A stretch of 64,000 bases of DNA from Glycine soja. Its lineage: Eukaryota; Streptophyta; Magnoliopsida; Fabales; Fabaceae. Shown here piece by piece: positions 11,586-23,380 of this stretch. The notes under the pieces were generated by a model. That model did no database searches and was not told where the DNA came from. It worked only from the letters and a program-made list of their open reading frames with translations. The translations under genes were made by a program, and so were the position numbers. The stretch lies in contig NC_041007.1 of the NCBI RefSeq assembly GCF_004193775.1, positions 28,732,850 to 28,796,849 on the forward strand, given 5' to 3'. Positions within the stretch are counted from its first letter, which is position 1, and every line of letters starts with the position of its first letter.

Positions 11586-12376
11586 GCAAAAAGCAAAAGT
11601 CTGACTTCCATCTTTAAAGATCTAGGCACTTAAATCATGAAAAAGGTAACATCAAAACCATTCTCTTTTAAATTAAGTTGGTTGAAACTTTCCTTCAATT
11701 AACTTGTTTATATGATGACTAACAAAATTTTATTTGTTTGTCTTGGTTGATTGCTATTGTGAATTTGTGCTTATATGTTTGATTGAGTTAATTTTCTTTC
11801 CCAAAGCATGAAGTTTTTTTTAATGTTTGATAATGCATGTGTTTTATATCCTTCAATCCTTGTTTGATTCTTATTTGATATATTTTTAATGACTATGTTT
11901 GAAATAATTATGCATAATTTGAAATGATTGAATTTTTTATAAGAATTATATTGGTATGCAAAATAGTTTAATTAAGTAAAGTATTAACCATGATATGTGT
12001 TGATGAGTTTTACTTAGATTTTTTAGTGGTTAGTTCTCTGGTAATCGATTACCACTATGTGTAATCGATTACGGTAGAATGGACTTTATGTAATCGATTA
12101 CAGTCTACATGTAATCGATTACATGAAAAGTTTTAGTTCTGGTAATCGATTACAGGATCTATGTAATCGATTACAACGTGTCTCCCTCTATTAATTCAAA
12201 ACGTCAGAAACATAGTCATTTGCTATTTCTTCTCCGCGACGAACCCTTTTCTCCTAAATTTCAAATTCACATAACTTCCTCATTTCTCAACCAAATCATG
12301 TCCCACAAAGCCCAAAATTCATCATTTTTCATTCTCTTTCATCTCCACCAATCAAAACTTCCAAAAAATCCTTCAA
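11586..12376 (+). other. Non-coding spacer in place of pol
   Basis: AT-rich DNA without coding capacity occupies the place where copia pol should be. Its right end (12040-12176) holds a dense cluster of AATCGATTAC motifs. Confidence 0.55.
12042..12176. repeat. Cluster of six GTAATCGATTAC motifs
   Basis: Six copies of the palindromic core TAATCGATTA occur within about 135 bases, immediately 5' of the envelope-position ORF. The same motif occurs in the LTRs at 9318-9350 and 39655-39815 and, decayed, at 52730-52915. Confidence 0.85.
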
Positions 12377-13512
12377 ATGGAAGAACCATTGAAAAAGCAA
12401 AAAGGCGTTTTGACTTCATCCGTAGTCACTAGAACTCGAAGTCATAGATCATCCTAGGCACAGACAACCCAAATTCCTCCCTCCATATCATCTCCTACGT
12501 TGTTTTCCTCGGAAGAACAACGTATCCGGTACAATTCTCTCTTTTCTTCTCATTCCATTATCGACCCTAAGTTCGTAGACTTAGTTTTCTTTGATGATGA
12601 AGTGTTTGATTGCTTTCAAGCATTTCAAAATTCTGGTTTAATTCAGTTTATCTCCATGAAACTTCCTTTTTACCCTGAATTGGTTAAAGCCTTTTATTCT
12701 AACTTTGAAATTCAAGAAGATTCCTTGATTTCCGAAGTTTATGGGATTAAGATGGTCATAGACCAGTCCCTTTTCTTTGAACTCACTAAATTATCCAATG
12801 ATGGTGTACCATTTAAGGGTACACTTGATGATGAGTGGAAGTTCAATTTTTCTGTTTCTGATGCCCGTCGGATGGTTTTTACCAACCAAGTGGATATGAC
12901 CAGAAGGCTTCTTGCCGGTTCATTGGCATTCGAATGTCGCATCATGCACTACTTGATTGTGCGCATCCTACTTCCTAGATCATCCAACCTTGCACAGGTT
13001 TCTGAGGAAGATTTGATAATTATGTGGGTTTTCTTAATCGGTCGTCAAATCGACTGAGCCCATCTTGTGAGATATCGCATGCATAAGGCATTGTGATCAC
13101 ATATCCTCATTTGATCACCATGTTTCTACAACATTTTAATGACCCTCTTGACTCTGAGCTCTTTGTCAAAGTCAAGAGATCCTTCTCTATCGGTGCGAAT
13201 GTAGTATCCTCTTTCGGATACCACAAAGAGAGGGATGGCTCTTGGGTGAAGAAGGATGCTCCAGTACAAGCCACTAAAGACTGCTCTCCATCACCACCTC
13301 CTCAGAGAGATGATTCTTCATCTCTTATGCACAACATTCTTGACAGGTTGGATGGACTCCACACCTTCGTTGGTGAACGCTTTGACTTGTTGGATTGCCG
13401 TATTAATGCCATGGATGCACGATTTGCAGGGATGGACACACGTATCACCAAACTTAAGGAGGATGTTAGCTTTGTTCATCAGTGCTTTGACCTTCCACCA
13501 CCATCCACATAG
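12377..13512 (+). pseudogene. Envelope-position ORF of the copia element
   Basis: Starting at ATG 12377, the frame reads a charged N-terminus, then FYPELVKAFYSNFEI, a variable centre, and SEEDLIIMWVFLIGRQID. This resembles the so-called putative plant transposon protein domain (PF20167-like) found in the 3' ORF of many legume retroelements. The downstream half (13093-13512) continues in another frame as LITMFLQHFNDPL, then a KRSFSIGANVVSSFGYHK block and a predicted helical tail. It is broken by TAG at 12455-12457, TGA at 13055-13057 and a frameshift near 13090. The function of these proteins is unknown; position after gag/pol made people call them envelope-like. No transmembrane segment is visible. 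Confidence 0.6.
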
Positions 13513-13855
13513 ATTTAGATTATTATATTTTGTTTCTAAAGCCTTGTATTTGGCTATATTTTTATGACATTTGAACACTTAGTATTTCTTTTAATATTTG
13601 CTTAGTATGACTAAGCCTCTAATAAGGCCTATTTACATCAAACTCAAATCCATTACACAAACAAACAAGAATTAAGAATTTTTGTAAATTCACGCTGAAG
13701 GTTTGCGCTAAGCTAGACAGCTCGCGCTTAGCCTAGGTGCTAAGCCTAGGCGCTAAGCCAGGCAACTCGCGCTAAGCCCAATTTCTCCTCGGTTGGAATT
13801 GGGCTAAGCCAGACACTCGCGCTAAGCCAAAAAACTTGGGCTAAGCTCAAGTGAG
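13513..13855. other. Non-coding DNA with GCGCTAAGCC repeats
   Basis: At 13695-13850 the words GCGCTAAGC and GCTAAGCC recur six or more times. Such wording is common in U3 regions of soybean gypsy LTRs. No ORF is supported. Confidence 0.45.
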
Positions 13856-15093
13856 CTATTCAACAATCTTCAATGTGCTCCAATTTAGCTTCTTGTGATT
13901 TTCTCCTTCCTTGCCTTTGATGAGCAGTCCATCCTTGATCCTCTTGGTTATCTCTTCTTGTAAAAGTTTGGCTCTAGATCTTGTCATTGGACCTTTCAAC
14001 TCATGAAGTGTTTCTAAGTCCTTATGCTCTTTGGATAGCCCTCTATCATCCCCTCTTTCTTGAAAAGAATTTTTCCTTAGATGTGCATCCAAAACACCTA
14101 CATCACAAGAAGAAAGATCAACAACATTGAAAGTATAAATCACCCCATACTCACTTGGCAAGTCAATCTTGTAGGCATTGTCATTAATCCTCTCAAGGAC
14201 CTTGAACGGTCCATTACCCCTAGGTTGGAGTTTAGATATCCTTTATGAAGGAAACCTATCCTTCCTTAGATGTACCCAAACCCAATCTCTGGGTTCAAAT
14301 ACCATGGACTTTCTCCCTTTGTTTGTTTGACATGTGTATTGCTTCATCTTCTTCTCAGTTTGATTTCTCACCTTTTCATGAAGATCCTTAACAAAAGTGG
14401 CTCTAGAAAGTCCATCCTTACTCAAAATAGAAAAATCATTAGGTAAGGGAATTAAATAAAAAGGAGATAAAGGATTAAAGCCATAAACAACCTCAAAAGG
14501 AGAAAAGGAAGTGGTAGACTTGGTTATCCTATTATACGAAAATTCAACATGAAGTAACCACTATTCCTAAGTTTTCAAATTATCTTTGATGAAACACCTT
14601 AGGAGTTGTGAGAGTGTTCGATTCACTACCTTAGTTTTTCATTTGTTTGAGGATGGCAAGTGATGGAGAAAAGAAGTTTGGTTCCAAGTTTTCCCCATAA
14701 TCTTTTCCAAAAATGGCTCAAAAACTTGGAATCCCTATCTAATACAATGCTCCTAGGCAATCCATGAAGGCACACTACCTCTGTGAAGAAAAGATCTAAC
14801 ACATGACAAGCATCGTCCACCTTGTGACATGGAATGAAGTGTGCCATCTTGGAAAACCTATCAACAACCACAAAAATTAAATCCTTGACCCTCTTGGACC
14901 TTGGAAGACCTAATACAAAATCCATGGAAATGTTGGTCCAAGGGGAGGTAGGAATTGACAATAGAGTATGCAAACCAAGATGCATGATTTTGGACTTTTC
15001 CTTATGACACACAATGCAATTAGAACAAAACTTGATAAAATCATGTTTCATTTTAGGCCAGAAGAAATATTCATGCAAAATTTTCAAAGTCTT
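13856..15093 (-). pseudogene. Ty3/gypsy integrase remnant, minus strand
   Basis: The minus strand encodes the C-terminal part of a gypsy polyprotein: H2C2 zinc region ([19 protein letters not shown]...C), integrase core [45 protein letters not shown] and CHPQTNEKL, then a C-terminal DWVWVHLRKDRFP block and a GPMTRSRAKLLQEEI tail. The wording resembles chromovirus-related plant gypsy elements and differs clearly from the Athila integrase at 1-1137. Frames are interrupted at about 14626, 14425-14600 and 14243, so it is not functional. The 5' part (RT, RNase H) is missing: sequence identity ends near 15093, where unrelated LTR-like DNA begins. Confidence 0.82.
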
Positions 15094-15104
15094 TTTGTTA
15101 GTCG

Positions 15105-16545
15105 ATGAATACGACTAATTTTTGTGTATAAAACCTGTGTAAATTGTATCAAACTCCTCCAATTTATGGTTATTTTGTAGTGTTGTAATTACTTTTTGTT
15201 AAAGATAGGTAATAAATACTTAGTACTCCCATTTTGTGTGTTTAATAACCATTTCATCTGAATTTCAGGTTAATTAGGCAAGTTTGTGAAGTGCTGATTT
15301 TCATCCACTCGCTAAGTCAATCTTCTGGCTTAGTGAGCCATCCGCTGAGTGCAACACTCCTCGTCTGAGCGCGAGGAAGAATCTGGAAGAAGGATGAGTT
15401 GTGCATTTGCACTGAGCGAAGGGTCATCTCGCTAAGCGCATCGCTTCAATCCATCCGCTGAGCGACAAATGAATGCGCTAAGCCGAAATCCACTAATGTG
15501 TGCTGAGCTGTCCATAGTCGCGCTAAGCACGCTAGCACAAACAAAGCCACCTATTTAAGCTTGAAATCATATTTTGGAGGGGAGTTTGGGAAATTCTCGA
15601 AGCTTTTGCATGTTTAGAGATTTCTAGAGAGAGAAAGGTCCAAGTTCCAGAGAGTTTTGAGAGCTTTTGGTGTGAAAAGATTGGTAGAGAACTGAGCGAG
15701 AAGAGGAAGCCATCCTGAGAGCATGAGATGAGTCTGTGAGTGATTGTGAGGCTCTAGAGGTGGAGGAGACATCCCCACTACTTGTATTTCTTCAATCCTT
15801 CATTTTTCTCTTCTCTTTGTTGCAAATGAAGCTTCCCAGATATGGAGAGCTAAATCCTCTGTTGGTTCTTCCTTGTAGGTACTTGATGTAAATACTTGTA
15901 TATCTATTTAATGATGTTTTATGTTTTCTCTGTGCTATCAGTACGTCATTTCAATGTGCTTTTGCCTTGATCATGTAGACGCATGTTTTCTTAGGATCAT
16001 TCAACAGTGGAAACTATTCTGATTCTTAGAACTTGACAGGACAGGGCTAGTTTATCGTATTATCACGAGGAATCAGTGTATGGTAACCTAGTTGTTTGTA
16101 TGTTTGTCTTAATGTGGTTTTGGTCGAGTTTAGTCCAACAAGAGAAATCTGAGGATGATGCTTGATCAAGATTAGGCTAGATTATCACAAGGAATCGGGA
16201 TTTAGCATTTTAGGAGACACCATAGAACACATGACCATTGTTAAGTAAAGAATATCCATTTAACATCAGGCACCTAATAGGAAGACCAACGTGTTGTCTA
16301 CTTGTCTTTACACACCTTTACTCACGTGATTTTCCTTTTAATAGTTAGTTTACATACCTGTGCGAAATTTTGTTATGAATTTGTTCGATTAGTTAGTGTT
16401 TGGTATTTCATTTAAATTAATAGTGTAATATGTTATTTGTAATTTGTTCTTTCGAGTTGCATTTCTATGGCCAAGCTAATTATCTATTAATTTTTATCTA
16501 TGCTCCAGTTTATTATTGCTACAACTGCTCTTAACTTGTTGGTCC
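15105..16545 (+). mobile_element. Athila-type LTR fragment
   Basis: The block begins TGAATACGACTAATTTTTG and contains GCGCTAAGC-type motifs (15300-15540), a TATTTAAG box (15552-15559), a leader, and the internal TTATCACGAGGAATC and TTATCACAAGGAATCGGG wording (16060-16200) that recalls the Athila LTR at 2803-4121. Its right end lacks the expected terminus and passes into a CACTA fragment. Confidence 0.5.
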
Positions 16546-16818
16546 TTTTTAAAAAAAAAATTATCTACTTTCTAAGACAGTTATGTAGAAAATCATCTTA
16601 GAAACACAACATTCTGAGATGGTTTTCTGAAAATCATCTTAGAAAGTCACTTTCTAAGACGGTTTCTATGAAAATTGATGTAGAATTCGAGACTCTAAGT
16701 CGGTTCAAAAATTGTCGTGAAAAGTGTTAACTTTCAACGAAGGTGACTTCAAAGACAGTTCAAAACTATCGTGGAAAGGGTGTTATAACTATCTTTGAAA
16801 GTCTTTTTTGTAATAGTG
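16546..16818 (-). mobile_element. CACTA transposon end fragment
   Basis: The sequence ends TTTTTTGTAATAGTG at 16818, which on the minus strand is a CACTATTACAAAAAA terminus typical of CACTA (En/Spm) elements. Inside are direct and inverted copies of TTTCTAAGACGGTT/CATCTTAGAAA (16568-16760), the expected subterminal transposase-binding repeats. The other end and any transposase are absent. Confidence 0.65.
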
Positions 16819-16857
16819 TATATTCAATTATTTTAACTTTTATAAATGTGTAGAACT

Positions 16858-17240
16858 AATGATTAATGAAGGATTAGGTAATGTGCTTTAATTCAATGAG
16901 GCCCAATTAAGCCCTAGTGTAGTAGTATTCATTCAAGAGAGCCCTATAAAGCCCTAGTATAGTAGTAATGATTGAAGAGGATCCTAGTAGAACAATGATA
17001 ATTGATTATGACCTAATAAGACCCTAGTGATTAATGAAGGGTCAGGTAACACACTTTAATTCATTGAGGCCCAATTATACCCCAGTGTACTAGTATTCAT
17101 TCAAAAGGGCCTTATAAGACCCTAGTGTTGTAGTAATTATTGAAAAGGGCTCTAGTATAATACTGATAATTGATTATAACCTAATTCATGTTAAGTGTAG
17201 AACTAATGATTAATGAAGGTTCAGATAACACGTTTTAACT
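16858..17240. repeat. Tandem repeat of about 170-180 bp
   Basis: Two diverged copies (16858-17027 and 17028-17205) and the start of a third share GATTAATGAAGG, CACTTTAATTCATTGAGGCC, AGCCCTAGTGTAGTAGTATTC and GATAATTGATTAT wording. Not coding. It adjoins the CACTA terminus. Confidence 0.65.
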
Positions 17241-18640
17241 CATTAGAATAAACAAAGACAATGTTAAACACTAATAATTGATGATCATCCAAAGAGGACA
17301 AAGTAAAAAATAATCATTGACTAAGATTCAATAAGAACCAATTGTCATACTAAACATTAATCAAGGCCCAATAAGACTAAAGTACAAAATTGATGATTAT
17401 ATAAGACCCAATAAAATACAAGTTTAATATTGATAATTCAATAAGGATAATAAGACTCATCTTTAAGTTTTACCATTCACAAAGCCCCAACAAGTGCATA
17501 TAACAATTTCCCTCTCCTTCTCTCCCTTTTTTTCATATTTCTTTCACTATTAAATACAACCTTAAACAATTAATAATTAAAATTGACTCATTTAAAAAAC
17601 AATTTATTTAAAACAATAATATTAGTACGTACTTTAATCAAGGGTAAAATAAATAAACATATTCAACACTTTTATTTAAATAAAATTATATATTATATTA
17701 TACTACTCAAAAACAAATTAACGCACACAATACATTTTTCAACTCACTTGACAGAAAAGTGGTAAAGTGATTCAGACACGAGGGTTACTTTCTGATACTA
17801 CATGTGTACTTGACGGGTTCAAGTGACCAAGCAGTGAAGCACAAATATATGAAAAAACAATTTTGACATTTTAAATACATTAACTTTCTTATTTCCAGCT
17901 GCAATTGATTTAACAATGATGGGATCACTCAACAAAAGAGCCAAGACTAACAGCTATACCACGTGACTAACGAGGGCCTGCCACAGCGTACATATATCTC
18001 GTCTATGATTGACATAAAGTAGATGTGGCCATTATGGACACAATCACATGCAAAAACAACTTCCTGCGAATTGAGCATGGCCGTGAATGAGCTTACCTCC
18101 AAAAACTTTTTAACAATTCAAATTCGCCATTGTTTTCTAATAAATCAACGATCTAATGAACTTATAGCGCCACAAATTTGGTTCTTATATCATGCAGCGT
18201 TCTCAGCCGATTTATACATAGATAATTTAACTATGCAAGCCGAAAAAATTCAAACAAATTATAAACTTATACTAAATCAGCCCTCTACAAAAATATATTG
18301 ATTAGGAATGGAAAAAATTCTTTTCTAAACATTCCTTTTTCAATTTGAGACTTAAGTCTAAGTTTTTTCAGCTAACAACTCATTAGACATAGAATCAACA
18401 CTTGGAAGGGCATTACGGTGCAATATTAATCCACAAAGTCCTTCAAAGTCATTCCAAAGAGTCATCAAGAATTGAATCAAACATTACTCTTTTCTTCGAT
18501 CAATATATGGTTTCAACAATTGTAGTTTAGTAGATTGAGTAAGAGTCAACTGGTCCCAAAAGTTGGACATGGTAGAATAAAATTCTTAAATTCTCATGTT
18601 TTTGTTGAAGGGCTCAAGTATTAATCTCCAATTTATATTG
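17241..18640. other. No feature recognised
   Basis: AT-rich DNA with only short frames that look random. I see no conserved protein, RNA gene or repeat. Confidence 0.4.
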
Positions 18641-18644
18641 GGCC

Positions 18645-18850
18645 AGTTTATTTAAACTTAAAATAAATAATTTTAAAATGTATTTTTTTTTTAAAAAAGT
18701 GCTTATTTAATAAGCATATAGGATTGCTTTTCAAAATGGGTAAAAACTTTTTTTTAAATAAAAACAGTTTAAACAAACAAACTAAAAATATAGAAAGATG
18801 TTTATTTTATTGAAATAAGTGTTTTTTTAACAAATAAGTTTAAATAAACT
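18645..18850. mobile_element. MITE-like element with 16-bp inverted ends
   Basis: AGTTTATTTAAACTTA at 18645-18660 is matched perfectly by its reverse complement at 18835-18850. The 174 bases between are very AT-rich with no coding potential. Size and structure fit a miniature inverted-repeat transposon. It ends 10 bases before the Ogre-like LTR. Flanking duplication is unclear. Confidence 0.55.
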
Positions 18851-18860
18851 AACTCATTAT

Positions 18861-20426
18861 TGTCATACCCTAATTTCGTCCGGGGATTATTATTTGATGA
18901 TATGCAACCTTTGATTGGCCGCTTCGAGATACTTGACACCCTTTGTTGCACAATATGTGAAGTCCCGAGACGTGCCGGAAATCAAAAGGAAGCAGGGTTA
19001 CGCGATCCGTGAAATTCCGTAATGTGACGGAAATCAAAAGGAGGTGTTTTTGTGCAATCCGTGAGTTTCCGTAACTTCTTCGAAAGCTAAAAAATAGTAA
19101 ATACATAATCCGTAAGGATTCGTAACCTTGCGGAAGGAAAATAAGTATCGTTACGAAATTCGTAAAGTTTCGTAACGTTACGGAAAAAGAATTACCAAAA
19201 AAAGTAAGGGGGTGCATTTAGTAAAAGGGGGGTACAAATAGCTATCAAGCCCACTTGGGCCTTCCAGTTTCTTCCTCCAGAAGGCATCCTCCCCTATTTT
19301 GCTATAAATAAGGGGAGGAATGAAGGGGGAAAGGGTTCAGCCTTCTTGGCACTTCATATTCTCTTAAATTTGCTGAGGAAAATTGTTTCCGTGAAGAAAA
19401 TCCAAGCCGAGGCTTTTCCGTAATGTTTCCGTAACGTTTCCGTGAGTAATTACGCGAAGGTTTTCAACCGTTCTTCGACATCCATCGTTCGTTCTTCATT
19501 TTCTTCGGTCTTCAACTGGTAAGTACCCCAAACCGAGCTTTTCAATTCATTCTATGTACCCGTGGAGGTCCCCATTTGTTTTGTGTACTTTTATTCTCGT
19601 TTTCATTTACTTTCCGTACCCCTTTTGACGTGCTTCAGTCATTTATTTAAGTCATTTCTCGCCTAATCAAAAAATAAAATAAATTTCCATCGATCATTTA
19701 AATTGTATCATCCGTTAATTTCTGTTAAAATGAATTCCGACCGTTCGGTCGTGCCGTAACTACGTTGGAAATAAAAAAAGAGGTAAAATAATAATATAAT
19801 AATAAAAAAAATGTCTTTTAGTAAAATGAAGCGAAAATCAATCGGACGTTTTCTCTTTGGGATTTTTCATTCTTAATCGAATTGACTAATAACTAAAGTG
19901 AAACTAAGGCTAAAATCAACTCGCCTAGTCAAGCTCGTCCACAAAAAAGTCACTAAAAAGGGTTTGAAAGTTTATCATTTCAGTTTTCCTTATCAAGTAA
20001 ATGGATCATTTTTAAGGTCCAACGCCATAAAATGATCACCTTTCAAGTAAAAAGAATCGCTTGATTCACGCTTAAGAAAGAACTACGTAGGTCTGATTTC
20101 CTCTTCGATGGAGGGTAGGTAGGAGCAAGAGCCCCGCTTTTGTCGACCTCAAAAAATAAAAAGAAATAAAAGTTAAGGTAATACAATTTCCACAATTCTA
20201 AAAAATAGGTTGTTGTCCTTTGAGACAAACGTGAGAGGTGCTAATACCTTCCTCAAACGTAAATACAACTCCCGAACTTAGAATTTTCATTTTGATCGGT
20301 TTCCTTCGGTTTTTCCGACGTTTTCCCCAAATAAACGTTGGTGGCGACTCCGCGCATCTTTCCTCCTTTGGAAAGCGCACCCGTGAGCCTCGCCTTCGCT
20401 TGCCCGCAAAAGGGCACGTTGCGACA
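18861..20426 (+). mobile_element. 5' LTR of host Ogre-like element (i)
   Basis: It starts TGTCATACCCTAATTTCGTC and ends CGTTGCGACA just before a PBS, 1566 bp. A TATAAATA box lies at 19303-19310, and a GTAAGT donor-like site at 19519-19524 about 210 bases downstream. U3 is full of CCGTAA/TTACGG words. It shares both ends with the LTRs of elements (ii) and (iii) but differs in length and in the middle. Its partner 3' LTR should lie beyond the SIRE1 insertion, outside the window. Confidence 0.88.
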
Positions 20427-20428
20427 GT

Positions 20429-20447
20429 TGGTGACTCCACTGGGGAC
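20429..20447 (+). promoter_or_regulatory. PBS of host element (i), tRNA-Arg type
   Basis: TGGTGACTCCACTGGGGAC follows the LTR end by two bases. It differs by one base from the PBS of the two nested elements (TGGCGACTCCACTGGGGAC), the wording associated with tRNA-Arg priming in Ogre elements. Confidence 0.8.
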
Positions 20448-20717
20448 TATTTTTGTGAGTTAGGCCTATTTTAAGGAATTGTGGATTTGTGAAACTTTGT
20501 GTGTGCATTTGTTGAATTGTGTAAAATGTAAATAACCGTTGTCTATTTCGCATTCTTTACACTGTATTCTAAGCACCCACGGGTTTGAATAAAAAAGGGG
20601 CCCTATACCCGGGTTCATGGGAATTTAAGGAGTGAAGGTGAATCTATCATCATGTTAGGTCTCCGACTTGCTTGATAATAGTGAAACCTCGTCTAGAGCT
20701 TTCTCTCTTTATAATGT
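20448..20717 (+). other. Leader of host element (i), left part
   Basis: It contains GGGGCCCTATACCCGGGTTC and GGTCTCCGACTTGCTTGAT wording also found in the leaders at 29225-29310 and, reversed, 46160-46240. It is cut at 20717 by element (ii); the leader resumes at 48612. Confidence 0.75.
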
Positions 20718-22881
20718 TGTCGCAACCTACCCTTCGGCGGGAGGGCGACGCGTGACTCGCGGGATGCTTGTTCCACGAAAGGAATACGCGCGGAATCGCC
20801 ACCAACGTTTATTTGAGGAAAACGTCGGAAAAACCGGAAAAGACGCGATCTACGAACTTTTAAGTGAAAGGTTCGGGAGTTGTATTTACGCGCGGGGAAG
20901 GTATTAGCACCCCACACGTCCGTCACAAGGGACGACAGCCTTTAATCGAATGTGCAAACATGACTTTGATTTTTACGTTCCCTTTTATGTCCTTATATCC
21001 TTTATATCCTTTTTATATTTTTTCTCTTTTTGTGGTCGACAAGGGTGTTTCCCTTTGCTCCTACGTATTCCTCAATTGGGATGAGAAAATCAGACCTACG
21101 TAGTTCTTTCGGAACAAAGTGTTTGGTTAAGTTGTTTTTGTCTTTTTTTGCAAAATATGTTTTTATTGAACAAAAGGTCATTTAAGGTGTTGGACCATTA
21201 AACGGTCTTTTGATTTTGAAAGGAGAGAAACGTTAAGGCGTTGGACCATTAACGATCTCTTGTTTTTTTGAAAGGAGAGAAACGTTAAGGCATTGGACCA
21301 TTAACGATCTCTTGGGGTGGTCGACAAAAGCGGGGTTTTTGCTCCTACGTATCCTCGATTGCGATGAGGAAATCAGACCTACGTAGTTCTTGCAAAAGCG
21401 GTAAAGTTACATGTTGATTTTATGCTTTTGAACGGTCCATGTTAACCGATAAAAGCAAAGAGGACCGTTTAAGGCGTTGGACCTTAAAACGATTTTTAGT
21501 GATTTTTTTCGGAAAAAAACTTGATTTGTGAGTTGATTTTAGTCTTAGTTTCACTTTGGTTATTAATCAATTCATTCAAGGAAACTTTCAAAGAAAAACG
21601 TCTGATTGATTTTTTTTATTATTTTATTCAAAGATATTTTGATTATTTTATTATTATTTTTCAAGATATTTTGATTATTTTATTATTATTTTACTTTTTT
21701 TGGTTTAACCGAGGTTATAGCGTGAACGATCGGTTAGATTTCGTTTTAACAGTGATTAAACGAGATTACAACACAAATGATCGGTTGAAATTCATTTTAT
21801 CATTTATTAGACGAGAAAACGGCTTAAATAAATGGTTAAAGCACGTTAAAAACGGAAGAAAAGAAAACTGAAAGTAAACGAAATTAAAGTGAAAGTACAC
21901 AAAACAAGAAATGAATTGAAAGTCTCGAATTCGAAAACTTACCCGTTGAAGAACGAAGAACGAACGAAGAACGGATGAAGAACGGTGAAGAACGACGAAG
22001 AACGATGAAGAATTTCCACAGAATCGCTTACGGAAGCGTTACGGAAGTACTTCGACTCGATTTTTCTTCACGAAAACGTGTTTTTTGCCCAAAATAGCCG
22101 AAATGCATAGCCAAAGGGGTCTTGAACATTTTGAAACAGCTCCCCCCTCCCCTATTTATAGAAAAAAAGGGAGGTGCTTGCCGCCCAAAGACTTAATGAA
22201 GAAGATTTCTAAGCGCACCCGAATTACTAAGTTCACCCCCCTTTTCGTATTTTACGGAAAAGTTACGGAAGCCTTACGGAACTGTTTTCGAATTTGATTT
22301 TCATCTTTTTTCTCTTCCCTTTCACCAATGTTAAGTGGAATATGCTTACCCAAGGTTTTCGGAAATTTTACGGAAGTATTACGGAAGCCGCGGAAGCCCC
22401 AAAAACCATTTTTCAAAAACGTGGAGGAGCTTGCCGCCCAGTTGCTTCCTCCTTAAGCAACCCAACTTCCAAAATGTTTTGGAAGGGCCTAGATTTGAAT
22501 TGCTATTTACACCCCTATCTTGATAAGTTCACACCCTTACCTTTTTGGTGATTCTTTTTTCGTAAAGTTACGGAAACTTACGAATCTCGTAACGATACTT
22601 GTTTTCTTTCCGTAATGTTACGGAACCTTGCGGATTACATAATCATCCCCTTTTTGACTTACGGAATGTTACGGAATCTCACTTAATTATGCAACGATGC
22701 TTCCATTTGATTTCCGGTGTGTCACGGAAACTTACGGATTGTGCATCAATATTTTTTGGTTTTCCGGCATGTCCTGGAATTTCACAAATTGCCTAATGAT
22801 GGGTGCCAAGCACCTCACAAGGACCAAAGAAAGGTCGCATGTCATCAAGCAAAGGTCCCCAGACGAAATTAGGGTATGACA
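20718..22881 (-). mobile_element. 3' LTR of element (ii)
   Basis: Reversed, it starts TGTCATACCC at 22881 and ends GGTTGCGACA at 20718, 2164 bp. The TATA box is at 22153-22160 (reverse strand) and the GTAAGT site at 21937-21942. Two copies of the TACGTAGG module lie at 21040-21105 and 21315-21392. Short open frames inside it are not genes. Confidence 0.92.
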
Positions 22882-22900
22882 GTTGCCCCTCTTTACTTGT
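22882..22900 (-). promoter_or_regulatory. Polypurine tract of element (ii)
   Basis: On the minus strand AAGTAAAGAGGGGCAAC abuts the LTR start. The same wording precedes the 3' LTR of element (iii) at 37015-37031. Confidence 0.85.
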
Positions 22901-22989
22901 CTTTTATTGGAGATAAAAGGAAAGTAAAGACAAGACACTAATTTCGTTCCTCTCGATTTGACGAGAGTCGCGGGTGACCATAAAATCTC

Positions 22990-23380
22990 CACATGCAAAT
23001 GACTTGTTGTTCCCGGAATTTCACAAATTGCCTAATGATGGGTGCCAAGCACCTCACAAGGACCAAAGAAAGGTCGCATGTCATCAAGCAAAGATCCCCG
23101 GACGAAATTAGGGTATGACACTAATTTCGTTCCTCTCGGTTGACGAGAGTCGCGGGTGACCATAAAATTTCCGCATGTAAATGACTTGTTGTTCCCGGAA
23201 TTTCACAAATTGCCTAATGATGGGTGCCAAGCACCTCACAAGGACCAAACAAAGGTCGCATGTCATCAAGCAAAGATCCCCGGACGAAATTAGGGTATGA
23301 CACTAATTTCGTTCCTCTCGGTTGACGAGAGTCGCGGGTGACCGTAAAATTTCCGCATGTAAATAACTCGTTGTTCCCGG
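22990..23380. repeat. 182-bp tandem repeats containing the LTR start
   Basis: Two units (period 182, measured between CCCGGAATTTC at 23012 and CCCGG at 23194 and 23376) each contain about 125 bases that duplicate the first bases of the LTR (reversed: ATTAGGGTATGACA back to AATTTCACAAATTGCC), followed by pre-PPT sequence with CTCTCGGTTGACGAGAG. Confidence 0.85.

Noticed and set aside
20864..22879. Short ORFs inside Ogre-like LTRs
   Set aside because: They recur in every LTR copy in both strands, cross the promoter and leader, and have no protein-like features beyond chance.
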